A stretch of 64,000 bases of DNA, taken from assembly GCA_964036315.1 (NCBI GenBank), contig OZ038509.1, positions 26,485,522 to 26,549,521 on the forward strand, written 5' to 3'. This document shows positions 40,491 to 50,394 of this stretch, in pieces. The notes beneath the pieces were generated by a model. That model was not told the DNA's origin. It ran no database searches and saw only the letters and a list, made by a program, of their open reading frames with translations. Every line of letters begins with the position of its first letter. The stretch's first letter is position 1. Position numbers and translations under genes: made by a program. The DNA comes from Acanthosepion esculentum (lineage: Eukaryota; Mollusca; Cephalopoda; Sepiida; Sepiidae).

Positions 40491-40690
40491 AGAATAGGCA
40501 CAGGGCAACTACATTATACCTCTGGGAAAGTGACTGAAGCCAGGATGCCAGGTCACAATTGATAACATTACAGATTCTTATTTTGATTTTATCAAGCATC
40601 TCTAAACATATTGCAGAAACACCAGACTAGATGTGGCAGCAATATTCAGTGCATGGAGGAACAGTAGATATATAAATGCATAATGTAGAT
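40490..40690 (-). pseudogene. LINE-A RT fragment, minus strand
   Basis: The minus strand contains 'atattgctgccacatctagt', 'ctggtgtttctgcaatatgt' and 'gtgacctggcatcctggctt', the segment that forms the 115-bp array at 905-1535. It is a frameshifted remnant. Confidence 0.75.
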
Positions 40691-40759
40691 TCTGATGAAT
40701 CAATATTAATTGTGTGTGTGTGTGTGCGTGATTATAATTGTATGAATATTAATTACTTA

Positions 40760-41150
40760 AATATGGCTGTCATTTTTTCAATGAGATGTGGCTTTTCAGG
40801 AAGACCCTCACCTCTCCCCATACATTGCTTAGGGGCAGTGCACTGGTATGATCTTGTGCCCCATAAGGAGCTCTGCTGATGACTGGCCAGCTGAACATCC
40901 TCCACATCATCGCTCAGCAACATGTTCACTGGCTTGGTCACAACCTGCAATGACCTGATGACCACCCCACCAGAGTCATCTATCAGTTTGACCTACCATC
41001 TGTGACAGCTGCATAGTCTGCCACAAGGTTGTCACCAGGAGCACCAACATATTAATCTAGTGCTAGAGGATGTTCAACTGCTCTGCCATGAGAACTGGAG
41101 GGATAAGGTGGCTCTTGCAGGCTCAACACTTTCATTGCAGAAGAAGTAGC
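40760..41150. other. GC-richer segment of unknown origin
   Basis: This segment is clearly less AT-rich than its surroundings. It has 'gaagaccctcacctctcccc' and 'ggtcacaacctgcaatgacc', and stops in all frames. It may be a retroelement gag/ORF1 or a processed gene relic; I cannot identify it. Confidence 0.25.
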
Positions 41151-41640
41151 AGTGTTTTTTTTGGGTTTTTTTTAATAGTACAACTCATATTAGTCTTCTT
41201 GAGATATTTTTATTTTTAAGGATTTAAAAAGTAGACTTTCTTAGAGCAAAAATAAAATTAATTTTACAAATAAAAGTCCTTGATGATTCTTACATTTTTT
41301 TTTCATAGTACAACTAAACTAGTATAAATATATGCATATGAACCATTCATTAAATTGTTTTTCCTGTTTCAATGGGCTTTACCATCTCTTGTAAATAATT
41401 CAGAAGTAAACGTTTTATTAATTGCTCTATTATGGATAATTATCTTGAGCCAATATTTTAAAAGAATATTTCATCCAGTAGAGTGTTGAAAAAAAAGAAT
41501 TTGTACAAATTAAATTTGTATTATCTCCTCTTGCTAAGGAACTATAAAAAGCAGACAAATTGTAAATAAAATATACAACATATTTAAGAATGGAAAAAAT
41601 TATGAACTGGCTGCCCAAACAAAAAGTTATATAACATCAA
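41151..41640. other. AT-rich spacer
   Basis: No recognised features. Confidence 0.3.
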
Positions 41641-42310
41641 ACCTACCGTAGAAGAATAGCATCAAACACTAAAAACAAGGAAAGGTGAAGTAATCATGTC
41701 CAGACTTCATATCGGACTCTCAATTCTAACACATTTCTTATATTCTAAAACATAGCCACCTCCTATCTGTATGGAATACCAAGAACTATACACAATAAAA
41801 CACATGCTAACAAATTGTAGCGACTTCTGCTAAATTTGTTTAAAATACTACCAAACAACAAACATGAAAGAACTCTTTCATGGCATTAGTCCCTATAATA
41901 TCCTACAATTTCTTCAAGAAATCAAACTGTATTCCAAAATATAACTTCAACAAAACTACAACATAAAACACATATATCACTGCCTCTAATAATTAAATTT
42001 CAGCATTAAATGACCCATGAAGGAATTGATGTGTCATTAAACATTCATATAATATCCTACAATTTCTTAAAGAAATCAAACTGTATTCCAAAATATAACT
42101 TCAACAAAATTACAATATAAAACACAAATATCACTGCCGCTAGTAATCATGTCAAACAAACATGTATATGCACAAAAGCTGAGTATCATCTACCATGTAT
42201 TCAATTGTGAAAGCAGAATAACATAAAGAAAATTAAATTTCAACATTAAATGACCCATACGGTGTTGACATGCCATTAAACATAAAAATCAAATCATACA
42301 ACATATTTTA
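41640..42310 (+). mobile_element. LINE 3' region with internal duplication (family uncertain)
   Basis: 'taatatcctacaatttctt', 'aagaaatcaaactgtattcc' and 'aaaatataacttcaac' occur twice (about 41897 and 42050). Each copy is followed by a tail 'gcattaaatgacccat' + 'ggtgttgacatgccattaaa', the same tail as at 54920 and 55520-55770. Protein-like pieces such as QFLQEIKLYSKI can be read in part. The clade is unknown. Confidence 0.4.
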
Positions 42311-42599
42311 GCTTTTAACCTTTCCAACGCCATCTAAAAGACGAAAGATTTTATTCAAAGATGTATCCAAAGAGTTAAACTGCCATCCTGGCCACCCGTT
42401 TCGAGAGATTAACCCCCATCAGATTTAATTCTCTCAAAAATCATTGTATAAAGATTTATAAGATAAAGCTTTAGTTTTTTTATACTTATTTGTTGTTAGA
42501 ATTTCCTTTCATTAAACGAAAATAATAATTTTCTTATAACTCAAGTGGAATTCCTGAATATTTTTAGCAAACTTCTAGTTTAGCATTATCTCTCTCTTC

Positions 42600-42601
<2 letters not shown>

Positions 42602-42671
<70 letters not shown>
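42602..42671. repeat. (TA)n microsatellite
   Basis: Pure TA tract of about 35 units. Confidence 0.95.
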
Positions 42672-42677
<6 letters not shown>

Positions 42678-42734
42678 TTGGTTAATCAAACAACACAAAA
42701 GTAAAAATAGCAGAATTTCTTTTTGTTTTCTCCA

Positions 42735-42804
42735 GATCTCATTCTCTGATGAAGCTTTAATCAAAGTGATAAACATTTTGTATTCTGCCCCACATTTGAT
42801 GTGA

Positions 42805-42890
<86 letters not shown>
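42735..42890 (+). mobile_element. Degenerate hammerhead-like block followed by (TA)n
   Basis: CTGATGA (42756), stem GCTTT-aatca-AAGT, then GATAAAC, atttt, GTA. One inserted base splits GAAA, and stem I is not formed. A (TA)n tract (42811-42888) follows about 25 nt later. Confidence 0.4.
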
Positions 42891-42891
<1 letters not shown>

Positions 42892-43191
42892 ATCCACGAA
42901 AGACTGTTTTGTTGTATCACAGCTCTTCAGTGTGGCTAGACATTAGATTGCATTCAAGCCAGGATCAAAACTCAACTGATTTGGCATCAGTCAGAGATCT
43001 TAGCTCTAAGCTGTCGATGCACGACAGAGAGAAAAGGGAAGTTTAATGTTTTCTATACAAAATACACCAGTAGCCAGGAGAGCTCAATTCATAATTGAAG
43101 AGCAATATATTATTAATTATTAGTATAAATTTTATTTCTCTTATTAAACATTGGGCACTGTTTTATTAATATCAATATTCAATATCTGATA

Positions 43192-43196
<5 letters not shown>

Positions 43197-43243
<47 letters not shown>
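43197..43243. repeat. (TC)n(TA)n microsatellite
   Basis: A short CT run, then TA. Confidence 0.9.
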
Positions 43244-43317
43244 GTTTAAAATAGGATATAAAATATCGACAAAGTTTTTAAGAAATTTAACAAATGTTAA
43301 ACATTTCATTGAAACTA

Positions 43318-43364
43318 GATTTGATTACGTGTTTCGGCATTCTAGGCTTCATCAGATTGATATA
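43318..43364 (-). ncRNA. Degenerate hammerhead-like motif
   Basis: Minus strand: CAAT, CTGATGA, 'agcctagaatgcc', GAAAC, ac, GTA, ATCAAATC. The core boxes are exact, but stem I has only two pairs and the stem III loop is too small (2 nt). Confidence 0.35.
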
Positions 43365-43384
43365 CCGTAAAACAAACCAAACCA

Positions 43385-43990
43385 AACCAAACCACAAGTG
43401 GAACTCATACATACAATACATCACTAAAGATAGTGGAAAAATGGTTGGTTCCCAGTACCAATCCAGTAAGTACCTGACTCCTCCTGCTATCTTCTACCCT
43501 TACAAGAGCAAGATCAGCTCAAAAATGGCGTACTGTTGCAGGAGCTGCTGTCTTCAATTTCTATTCTTGACAGTCCAAAAGTGTCTCCACGTCCTTGTGG
43601 GTGATGAATTATTTTCCGGCCTACAACCCCTTTCCCATAGATAAAAATGTTGCAAGCCTCTTGCTATTTCCATGAAAAATGTTCAGTCAAACTACATTCC
43701 TTAGCTCCAGCAGTTCGAATCTTGAAGGCCAAAGACCTGCCATGCCACACACATTGTAATGAACCACCCGCATTCCATTTCTATTGGTGAGATGTAAGTT
43801 TCACTTGAGCAGCTTCTTCCCATGAACCACTGCTTTGTGGGACCAACTCCCAAGAGGATGCTTCCCCAATCACTACAATCTTAACCTGTTCAAGTATAGG
43901 GTTAACCATGATGTTCCCTACATATCCCTATAAACTGAGCCTTTTACTTTGTAACCCTCTACATCGAGTGGCTCTTGGGCCTTGTACATT
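43385..43990 (+). pseudogene. LINE-B RT C-terminal relic and 3' end
   Basis: It reads WNSYIQYITKDSGKMVGSQY and QSSKYLTPPAIFYPYKSKI (compare WNSYIRFIVKDAGKMVSSLY at 60600-60660 on the minus strand). After a gap come TALWDQLPRGCFPNHYNLN and LFKYRVNHD, then the UTR 'atcgagtggctcttgggcct'. A frameshift and an internal deletion are evident. Confidence 0.75.
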
Positions 43991-44007
43991 ATAAAAATTA
44001 TTACACT

Positions 44008-44470
44008 ATTTACATTATTCAGACTATTGTCCTCATCTTTGTCGCCATATTTATTACGACTAGTTCCATGTGCAATGTGTCTCCTGTTAATTCCCCTCTG
44101 AAAGTTCTCCACTGCTTTAACTGGGTATTGAACTCATACTCTTTGGATCCTGTCACTGGATCTAACTAATGCCTTTATCCACTGTGCCATGTGTCCTCAA
44201 GGAGTGTGAGTTCAATACCCAGTTATTCAGTGGAGGACTTGGAGAGGGGAATTAACAGGAGATAACTGACATCCATTAGACATGGCATGTGGAACTAGAA
44301 CAGTCTACACCAGTGAGCAAAATAAAGGATTCAGTTTGACATTCCAACCACCTGAAGAAGGCCGGAGCGTACAATGGCCGAAACATTGTAATAAATATGG
44401 CAACAAAGATGAGGACAATAGTCCGAATAATGTAAATAGTTTACATAATACCTCATCTCAAAAATATAGA
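44008..44470. mobile_element. Foldback family A, head-to-head copy
   Basis: The minus-oriented half (44008-44198) runs outer end, then body, then tRNA-like head ('actggatctaactaatgcct', 'ccactgtgccatgtgtcc'). The plus-oriented half (44198-44470) restarts inside the head ('gagtgtgagttcaataccca') and ends with the family tail. Its hammerhead-like block is at 44350-44390. A degenerate direct repeat, 'aaa(a/c)attatta', flanks the element. Confidence 0.8.
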
Positions 44471-44599
44471 TAGACATAAACATTATTAGGTAAAAAAAAA
44501 AAAAAAAATACTTTTCAGCACCCAACCTTTTAATATAGATTATTTCCATCAACTTTGACCCTTTCATCTTACTAAAAATATAGAGATCTGAAAAGCTGT

Positions 44600-44859
44600 T
44601 AACATCTCCTACCAATGGTGGACTGCACATTTGCCAATTGTCTCGTAATACAGATGATAATGAGTACCTATTGATAGAAAGTGTGATTGTAGAATGTTCA
44701 GAAGATGCTGACTTGAGTATCTCTTGTCTTCATCTGTTCTATAACTATTTGAGAAAATTCCTGCTTATCAACAGGTGTGCAAATATTGTAAGCATTCAAC
44801 ACTGGTTTCTTTTCAGTATCACTTGCCAACATTCAATGTCTTTATGCCCTTTGTTGTCA
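44600..44859. other. Unidentified segment
   Basis: A 120-residue plus-strand frame starts at 44638 but runs into the 119-bp array. I see no domain and do not call a gene. Confidence 0.2.
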
Positions 44860-45770
44860 CCACAGTGTTTCATACTAATGCTGTCTTTATTCATTGTTCT
44901 GCATATTATTTGGACTCTTATCATCTTTGTTGTTTTTAGCTCACCATTTCAGCCAATATATTTCTTGGCCTTCCTCTATGATCTGATATTCTTAAATTAA
45001 GCATTTTCATTATTCCATATATTATTTGGACTATTTTCTTCATCTTTGTTGTTTTTAGCTCACCATTTCAGCCAATATATTTCTTGGCCTTCCTCTATGA
45101 CCTGATATTCTTAAATGAAGCATTTTCATAATCCCATATATTATTTGGACTATTATCATCATCTTTGTTGTTTTTAGCTCACCATTTCAGCCAATATATT
45201 CCTTATCCTTCCTCCATGATCTGATATTCTTAAATGAAGCATTTTCATAATCCCATATATTATTTGGACTATTATCATCATCTTTGTTGTTTTTAGCTCA
45301 CCATTTCAGCCAATATATTCCTTATCCTTCCTCCATGATCTGATATTCTCAAATGAAGCATTTTCATTATTCCATATATTATTTGGACTATTTTCTTCAT
45401 CTTTGTTGTTTTTAGCTCACCATTTCAGCCAATATATTTCTTGGCCTTCCTCTATGACCTGATATTCTTAAATGAAGCATTTTCATAATCCCATATATTA
45501 TTTGGACTATTATCATCATCTTTGTTGTTTTTAGCTCACCATTTCAGCCAATATATTCCTTATCCTTCCTCCATGATCTGATATTCTCAAATGAAGCATT
45601 TTCATTATTCCATATATTATTTGGACTATTTTCTTCATCTTTGTTGTTTTTAGCTCACAGTTTCAACCAATGCATTCTTTGGCCTTCCTATACAATTTGA
45701 AGTTCCCATATGAAGTATTTTCTTTATTCCAGATATTATTTGACCTAATATCTTGATCTCTGGAGTTCTG
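44860..45770 (+). repeat. 119-bp tandem array (about 7 units)
   Basis: 'catttcagccaatatat' at 44945, 45064, 45183, 45302, 45421 and 45540, with a diverged copy at 45659. Two subtypes ('ttcttggccttcctct' and 'ccttatccttcctcca') recur in the order A A B B A B and so on, a higher-order pattern. The conserved 'ttatttggactatt' and 'catctttgttgtttttagct' give the unit identity. Confidence 0.9.
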
Positions 45771-46135
45771 AAATTAAATATTTTCCTTTTGCACAGATTT
45801 TTCAAATTGTTTTCATTTTTGTCTTTATTCATAGGACTTTATAGGTAAATAGGTTCTCTGGCCTTCCTGTAAAAATAAATAAATTCCAGTGCATGGACCT
45901 GAGGGATTCCATTCTCCAAGCAACAGAGAAGAGGCAGTGTTATGTAACTGGACACCTCTCTCCCCCTTGATATCATATTCTGTAACTAAACTTCCTGGCA
46001 CTTCCCGGTGGATGTCAGTGACTAAAAGCAAACTCAGAACAGATGTATAATCTCTTCCCAAAACTTTGTCTACACATTCTGATGTGATGTCTCTTCTTGA
46101 AAATTTTTGGACTGTTTTCTCCATTTTCTTTTTTT
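45771..46135. other. Unidentified segment
   Basis: A 99-residue minus-strand frame (45825-46124) includes SLVTEYDIKGERGVQLHN. I do not recognise it and cannot tell a retroelement relic from chance. Confidence 0.2.
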
Positions 46136-46143
46136 ATCTAATA

Positions 46144-46439
46144 CAGCGCTTCTTAAACTTTTTTCACTCATCACCCCAGTTTTCATCACAGGATTTTTCA
46201 CGACCCCTGGTGTTAATCAACTACACTGAAAATACACATGTTGTCACTGTAATAATCGCAACAGCGCTACATGTGTGTTTTATTACTGCAGTTCTTGCAT
46301 GGCACATCATGTTAAATATTGTGCATTTGTGACATAACATAGTAACTGAAATTCAAGAGTTTGAATTTTATTTTCACGACCCTAGCATTTCGCTTCACAA
46401 CACCATTTGGTATCACTACCCATATTTTAAAAAGCGCTG
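46144..46439. mobile_element. hAT-type MITE with 8-bp target duplication
   Basis: The ends are CAGCGCTTCTTAAACTTTTT and, inverted, CAGCGCTTTTTAAAATATGG, a typical hAT inverted repeat. The target duplication is atctaata (46136-46143) and atctaaca (46440-46447), 8 bp with one substitution. The element is 296 bp and non-coding. Confidence 0.9.
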
Positions 46440-46486
46440 ATCTAACACAATGTTCCGAAGAAAGTCAATGAATAAATAGATGCATG

Positions 46487-46985
46487 TATAGTAATGGATA
46501 GTGGCTCGGATTAAGGAATCAGAGAGCTGAGTTCAAATTCCAATCAAAATCCATTATGTTATGTGCTAAAGCCCTTGCAAATGGTATGAATGCCCTTCTT
46601 CTCCCTCCAGCTTTGGGTAAATAGCAGAACAAACTGGGTTCTATAGCCTTAGATGGCAACTGGTCTACCGCAGAAAGAAATGACAACCTACTGCGAGAAA
46701 AAATCTGCCTCGTCAGTCATGTATTGAAAGATACATGATCACCTAAGCATGTATCACGCATGGCACATAACTGACTGACTGACATGCTAATACCCTTGGG
46801 AAAGGTATCAATACTCTTCTTCTCCCCCCAGCTATGGGTAAATAGCAGGACATACTATGTTCTATAGCCTTGGATGGCAACTGGTCTACCGCAGAAATAA
46901 ATGACAAAAATCTGCCTCGTCAGTCATATATCAAAAGATACATGTATCATGCATGGCCCATAACTGACTGACTGGTGTATAGGAG
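46487..46985 (+). mobile_element. tRNA-derived SINE with tandem partial second copy
   Basis: The first copy (46487-46780) has the head 'aatggatagtggctcggatt', the B box 'gagttcaaattcc', the body 'ggcaactggtctaccgcaga' and the tail 'cataactgactgactgac'. A second copy (46781-46985) starts in the body at 'atacccttgggaaaggtatc' and ends with the same tail, lacking the head. Confidence 0.8.
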
Positions 46986-47390
46986 ATTCAGTTTTCCAGG
47001 TTTTGTTACATTAAAAATTTGATCGTTTGAATTCCAAACAATAATAAAGTAAATATAAAGAAAACATGGTTTCATGCCTGTTAAATAAACCGTTTGCATT
47101 TACAAGCCTATGGACATGAATTTAAAAGAGTCAAAAATAGTCTTTAGTTGAGTTAGTCTTTGAGTTGATGGTCCACGGAAATTGCTGTGGTTTTAGACGA
47201 AAACTTTTAAAGAGAATAAATTTCTCAGCTTTATTAATACATTTTATTTCCTTCCACTCCCTGAATTCTGTGAACAACTTCAGAAGCCTTGCAGCCCAGT
47301 TTAAAATAATAATACCACAAAATTACAGCAAACTCAAGGCTTATATTTATCTTCATAATGTAATAAAAGGTCAAGCTAAGTAGTATTTAT
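46986..47390. other. Spacer, no gene supported
   Basis: No recognised features. Confidence 0.3.
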
Positions 47391-47427
47391 AATGATATCT
47401 ATCTATCTATCTATCTATCTGTCTATC

Positions 47428-47505
<78 letters not shown>

Positions 47506-47510
47506 AATAA
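47391..47510. repeat. (ATCT)n(TA)n(TATG)n microsatellite
   Basis: Three successive simple-repeat phases. Confidence 0.95.
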
Positions 47511-47579
47511 AATATGTCACTTATCACTTTTCCCTATAAATATACTCTACCTTAAATACTATATTTTTATCATATATAT

Positions 47580-47756
47580 AACTTTAAAAATTAGGATATT
47601 CAACTGATCTCCTAATTTTTAAAGTTAAAATCTCTATACATTATTTTTTTTTTTTTACATGTTGTTTTTTTTTTTTTTTTGCACACGTTTATTGAGCACT
47701 TTTTAATACTACTGTTTCCTGGTCTGATTCAACTCTGACCATCAACCTTTTATGTA

Positions 47757-47760
<4 letters not shown>
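47580..47760 (+). mobile_element. Family D element, short foldback copy
   Basis: 'ctttaaaaattaggatattc' and 'ctcctaatttttaaagttaa' form a small inverted pair. The family tail 'attgagcactttttaatact' and 'ggtctgattcaactctgacc' follows, then (TA)n. The hammerhead block has been lost. Confidence 0.65.
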
Positions 47761-47785
<25 letters not shown>

Positions 47786-47795
<10 letters not shown>

Positions 47796-48040
47796 CTGGA
47801 TAAAATAAATGAAACAAAATTGGGTGTTTTTTTTATGAAAGTATTTATTTCTGTGTTTTTGTATATATTTACTTATTTAATATTTCAGACCACCTAGGTC
47901 TTTCCTCAGTTGATTTCTGAGGAAAGACCTAGGTGGTCTGAAATATTAAATAAGTAAATATATACAAAAACACAGAAATAAATACTTTCATAAAAAAAAC
48001 ACCCAATTTTGTTTCATTTATTTTATCCAGATATTATATA
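47786..48040. mobile_element. Perfect 255-bp palindrome (124-bp arms, 7-nt loop)
   Basis: Arms 47786-47909 and 47917-48040 are exact reverse complements by eye, including an 8-base homopolymer, with loop 'ttgattt'. Beside the loop each strand has CTGAGGA, a 5-bp stem AGACC/GGTCT and GAAA, the hammerhead-like theme, but no clear cleavage site or stem I. The left end runs into (TA)n. Confidence 0.9.
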
Positions 48041-48132
48041 CATATCAAGAAAGTATACATGGCCTCTCATTATGCTATATATATATATATATATATATAA
48101 GGACAATATGAATATTGATAAAAGGAAAACTT

Positions 48133-48472
48133 GTCTGGGTATTGAAATCACACTTTTTGGACCCTGTCACTGGGTCTAACTAATGCCTTTATCCACTGTG
48201 CCATGTGAGTTCAATACCCGGTTAAGGCAGTGGAGAAATTTCAGAGAGAAAAATTAACAAGAGATAACTGATAACTGACATTCATTAAACATGGCACATG
48301 GAACTAGAACAGTGAGCGAAATAAAGGGTTCAGTTCGACATTCCAACCACCTGAAGGCCATAGTGTATAACAGCCAAAACGTTGTAATAAATATGGCGAC
48401 AAAGATGAGGACAATAGTCCGAATAATGTAAATAGTGTACATAATACCTCATCTCAGAAATATAGACAGATA
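48133..48472. mobile_element. Foldback family A, head-to-head copy
   Basis: A minus-oriented tRNA-like head (48133-48208: 'cactgggtctaactaatgcc', 'ccactgtgccatgtg') joins a plus-oriented copy restarting in the head ('gagttcaatacccggttaag') and running through the body, 'aaaacgttgtaataaatatg' and the family tail to 48472. Confidence 0.8.
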
Positions 48473-48479
48473 TTAAAAA

Positions 48480-48840
48480 TTGTTCATAACTTTAATTGTC
48501 CCAAGTGCTTTCAACCACTTTTATAGCCATTTCAAGGGTGTTTTGTCTCTGGTGTAGTTATTTTTGCCTCATGTTTTGATTGTTATATTAAGATGCTGGA
48601 AAAACTTAATAAAAAATCAATTAAATCTTCTTTGTCAACCATCAATGCCAAATTGGTCGAGTTTTGATCATGGCTTGAAGTATCTTATTTTTAAAAATGC
48701 AGTCTGATTTTTAAAAATTAAAAAGTTTTTGTTTTTGCTCAAAAAAAAAATGTTAACAAAATAACATTGTTAAAAACAAAAACAATTTTTCATTAATTTA
48801 ATTAATTACAACATTGGGCTTAATAGTAACTTTGTAATTT
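48480..48840. other. Spacer with a hammerhead-like stem on the minus strand
   Basis: Minus-strand 'cccttgaaatggctataaaa' and 'gtggttgaaagcacttggga' resemble the Penelope 3' stem at 22330 and 27865. Otherwise AT-rich and unassigned. Confidence 0.3.
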
Positions 48841-49614
48841 TACTGTCCCCTGTAAGCTAATTGGACACTCCCCGTCACCCCTGTAAACTTGTTTCAGCCA
48901 ACCCCTTTCTCAAATATATTATATATTATTTGTAGCAATGTCTGCCTGGACATCAGGTATCCCTTCATCTGCAAACCAGGGTTGCAAATTTTAAAAGTTG
49001 GTCTGTATGTCTCCTTACCAATCCTCCTCGTGCCTCCATTTCAAAATTCACCACTCTCAACTGCCTAGTTATGGTGTCTTCCATCCACTGTCGATCAGAT
49101 CCAAAATTCCATACCAGAACCAGATCGTCAACTTTGAATTCTCAAAGTCATGACTTTAATTCCACATTCCATTTTGTATTTGTAAGTATCAGACTTCATG
49201 ATAAGTATCAGACTTCATTAAATAAAAGGCAGTTCTTAATCGCTGCTTGAACATCAGTTCAGCTGGAGGAACCCTATTTGCTGAATGGAGAGTTATTCTA
49301 AGAGTAAACAAGAGTCTCTACCTTGATTTCAAATGTTGTCTTCCTGTCTACCTGCATCTTTTTCAGTGCTTCCTTTAATGTGTGCACACTGCACGCTGCC
49401 TGCCGATTTGAGGATGCATGATTGGGAGCTGTGAAAATGTCAAATTCTGTTGACTTTCATGAACATTTTAAAGTCTTGGTTGGTAAAACATGGACCATTA
49501 TCACTCACCACCAACACAGGCAGCCCATGTATTGCAAAAATTCCTATTATCTTCTCATTTGTAGCTGCAGCAGTAAATGTTTTCATTACACATACCTCCA
49601 ACCATTTTCACAAC
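48841..49614 (-). pseudogene. Ty3/gypsy integrase relic (part 2 of a split pol)
   Basis: Minus-strand pieces: IGIFAIHGLPVLVVSDNGPC and FTNQDFKMFMK, which is the integrase core around the second catalytic Asp (motif SDNGP.F.S..F). Then come HSS..NHAS..RQAAC-like and FKQRLRTAFYLMKS, typical of gypsy integrase, and a C-terminal VDDLVLVWNFGSDRQW. Stops and frameshifts are frequent. It continues the pol relic at 50395-51795, from which it is separated by an inserted foldback element. Confidence 0.8.
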
Positions 49615-49628
49615 AATCAAAAACATAT

Positions 49629-50068
49629 ACACTATTTACATTATTCAGACTATTGTCCTCATCTTTGTCGACATATTTATTACAACGTTTCGGCCGTTGT
49701 ATGCTCCGGCCTTCTTCAGGTGGTTGGAATGTCAAACTGAACCCTTTATTTTGCTCACTGGTGTAGACTGTTCTAGTTCCACGGGCCATGTTAAATGGAT
49801 GTCAGTTATCAGTTATCTCCTGTTAATCCCCTCTCCAAGTTCTCCACTGCTTTAACCGGGTACTGAACTGACACTCTTTTGGGTCCTGTCACTGGATCTA
49901 ACTAACGCCTTTATCCACTGTGCCATGTGTCCTTGATTCTAACCACCTGAAGAAAGCTGGAGCCTACAACAGTCAAAACATTGTAATAAGTATGGCGACA
50001 AAAATGAGGACAATAGTCCGAATAATGTAAATAGTGTACATAATACCTCATCTCAGAAATATAGACAG
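49629..50068. mobile_element. Foldback family A inserted in the gypsy relic, 14-bp target duplication
   Basis: A complete minus-oriented copy (49629-49932) is followed by a partial plus-oriented copy starting at the hammerhead-like block ('aaccacctgaagaaagctgg') and ending with the family tail at 50068. A perfect 14-bp direct repeat, aatcaaaaacatat, flanks it at 49615-49628 and 50069-50082. Removing the element rejoins the integrase relic. Confidence 0.92.
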
Positions 50069-50394
50069 AATCAAAAACATATGTCTCAAATATGGACCAG
50101 CATAATCTATGTGGATTGTCTCCTGATGTAATGGAATAACCTGTCACCCCCATGAGTAACTACACTATAGGTATCGTTAAGTCAATGGACTACAAAGCCT
50201 AACTGGGATCTGTTGAGTACAACTCAAACTTATGCGAGAACTACCAACCTTCCAATAGTATCTTACTACTGGATTGACTTGCGACAATTGTGCGCATAAC
50301 TGTTACCTTATTTCTTATTGTACTGGTTTTTACAATAAACCTTTACTTATTTTATCCACCGTGTTTGACAAGTATATATTCCTATTAGCACGGA

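Noticed and set aside
44638..45000. 120-residue plus-strand frame as a membrane protein gene
   Set aside because: Its hydrophobic half lies in the first unit of the 119-bp non-coding array, and no domain is recognisable.
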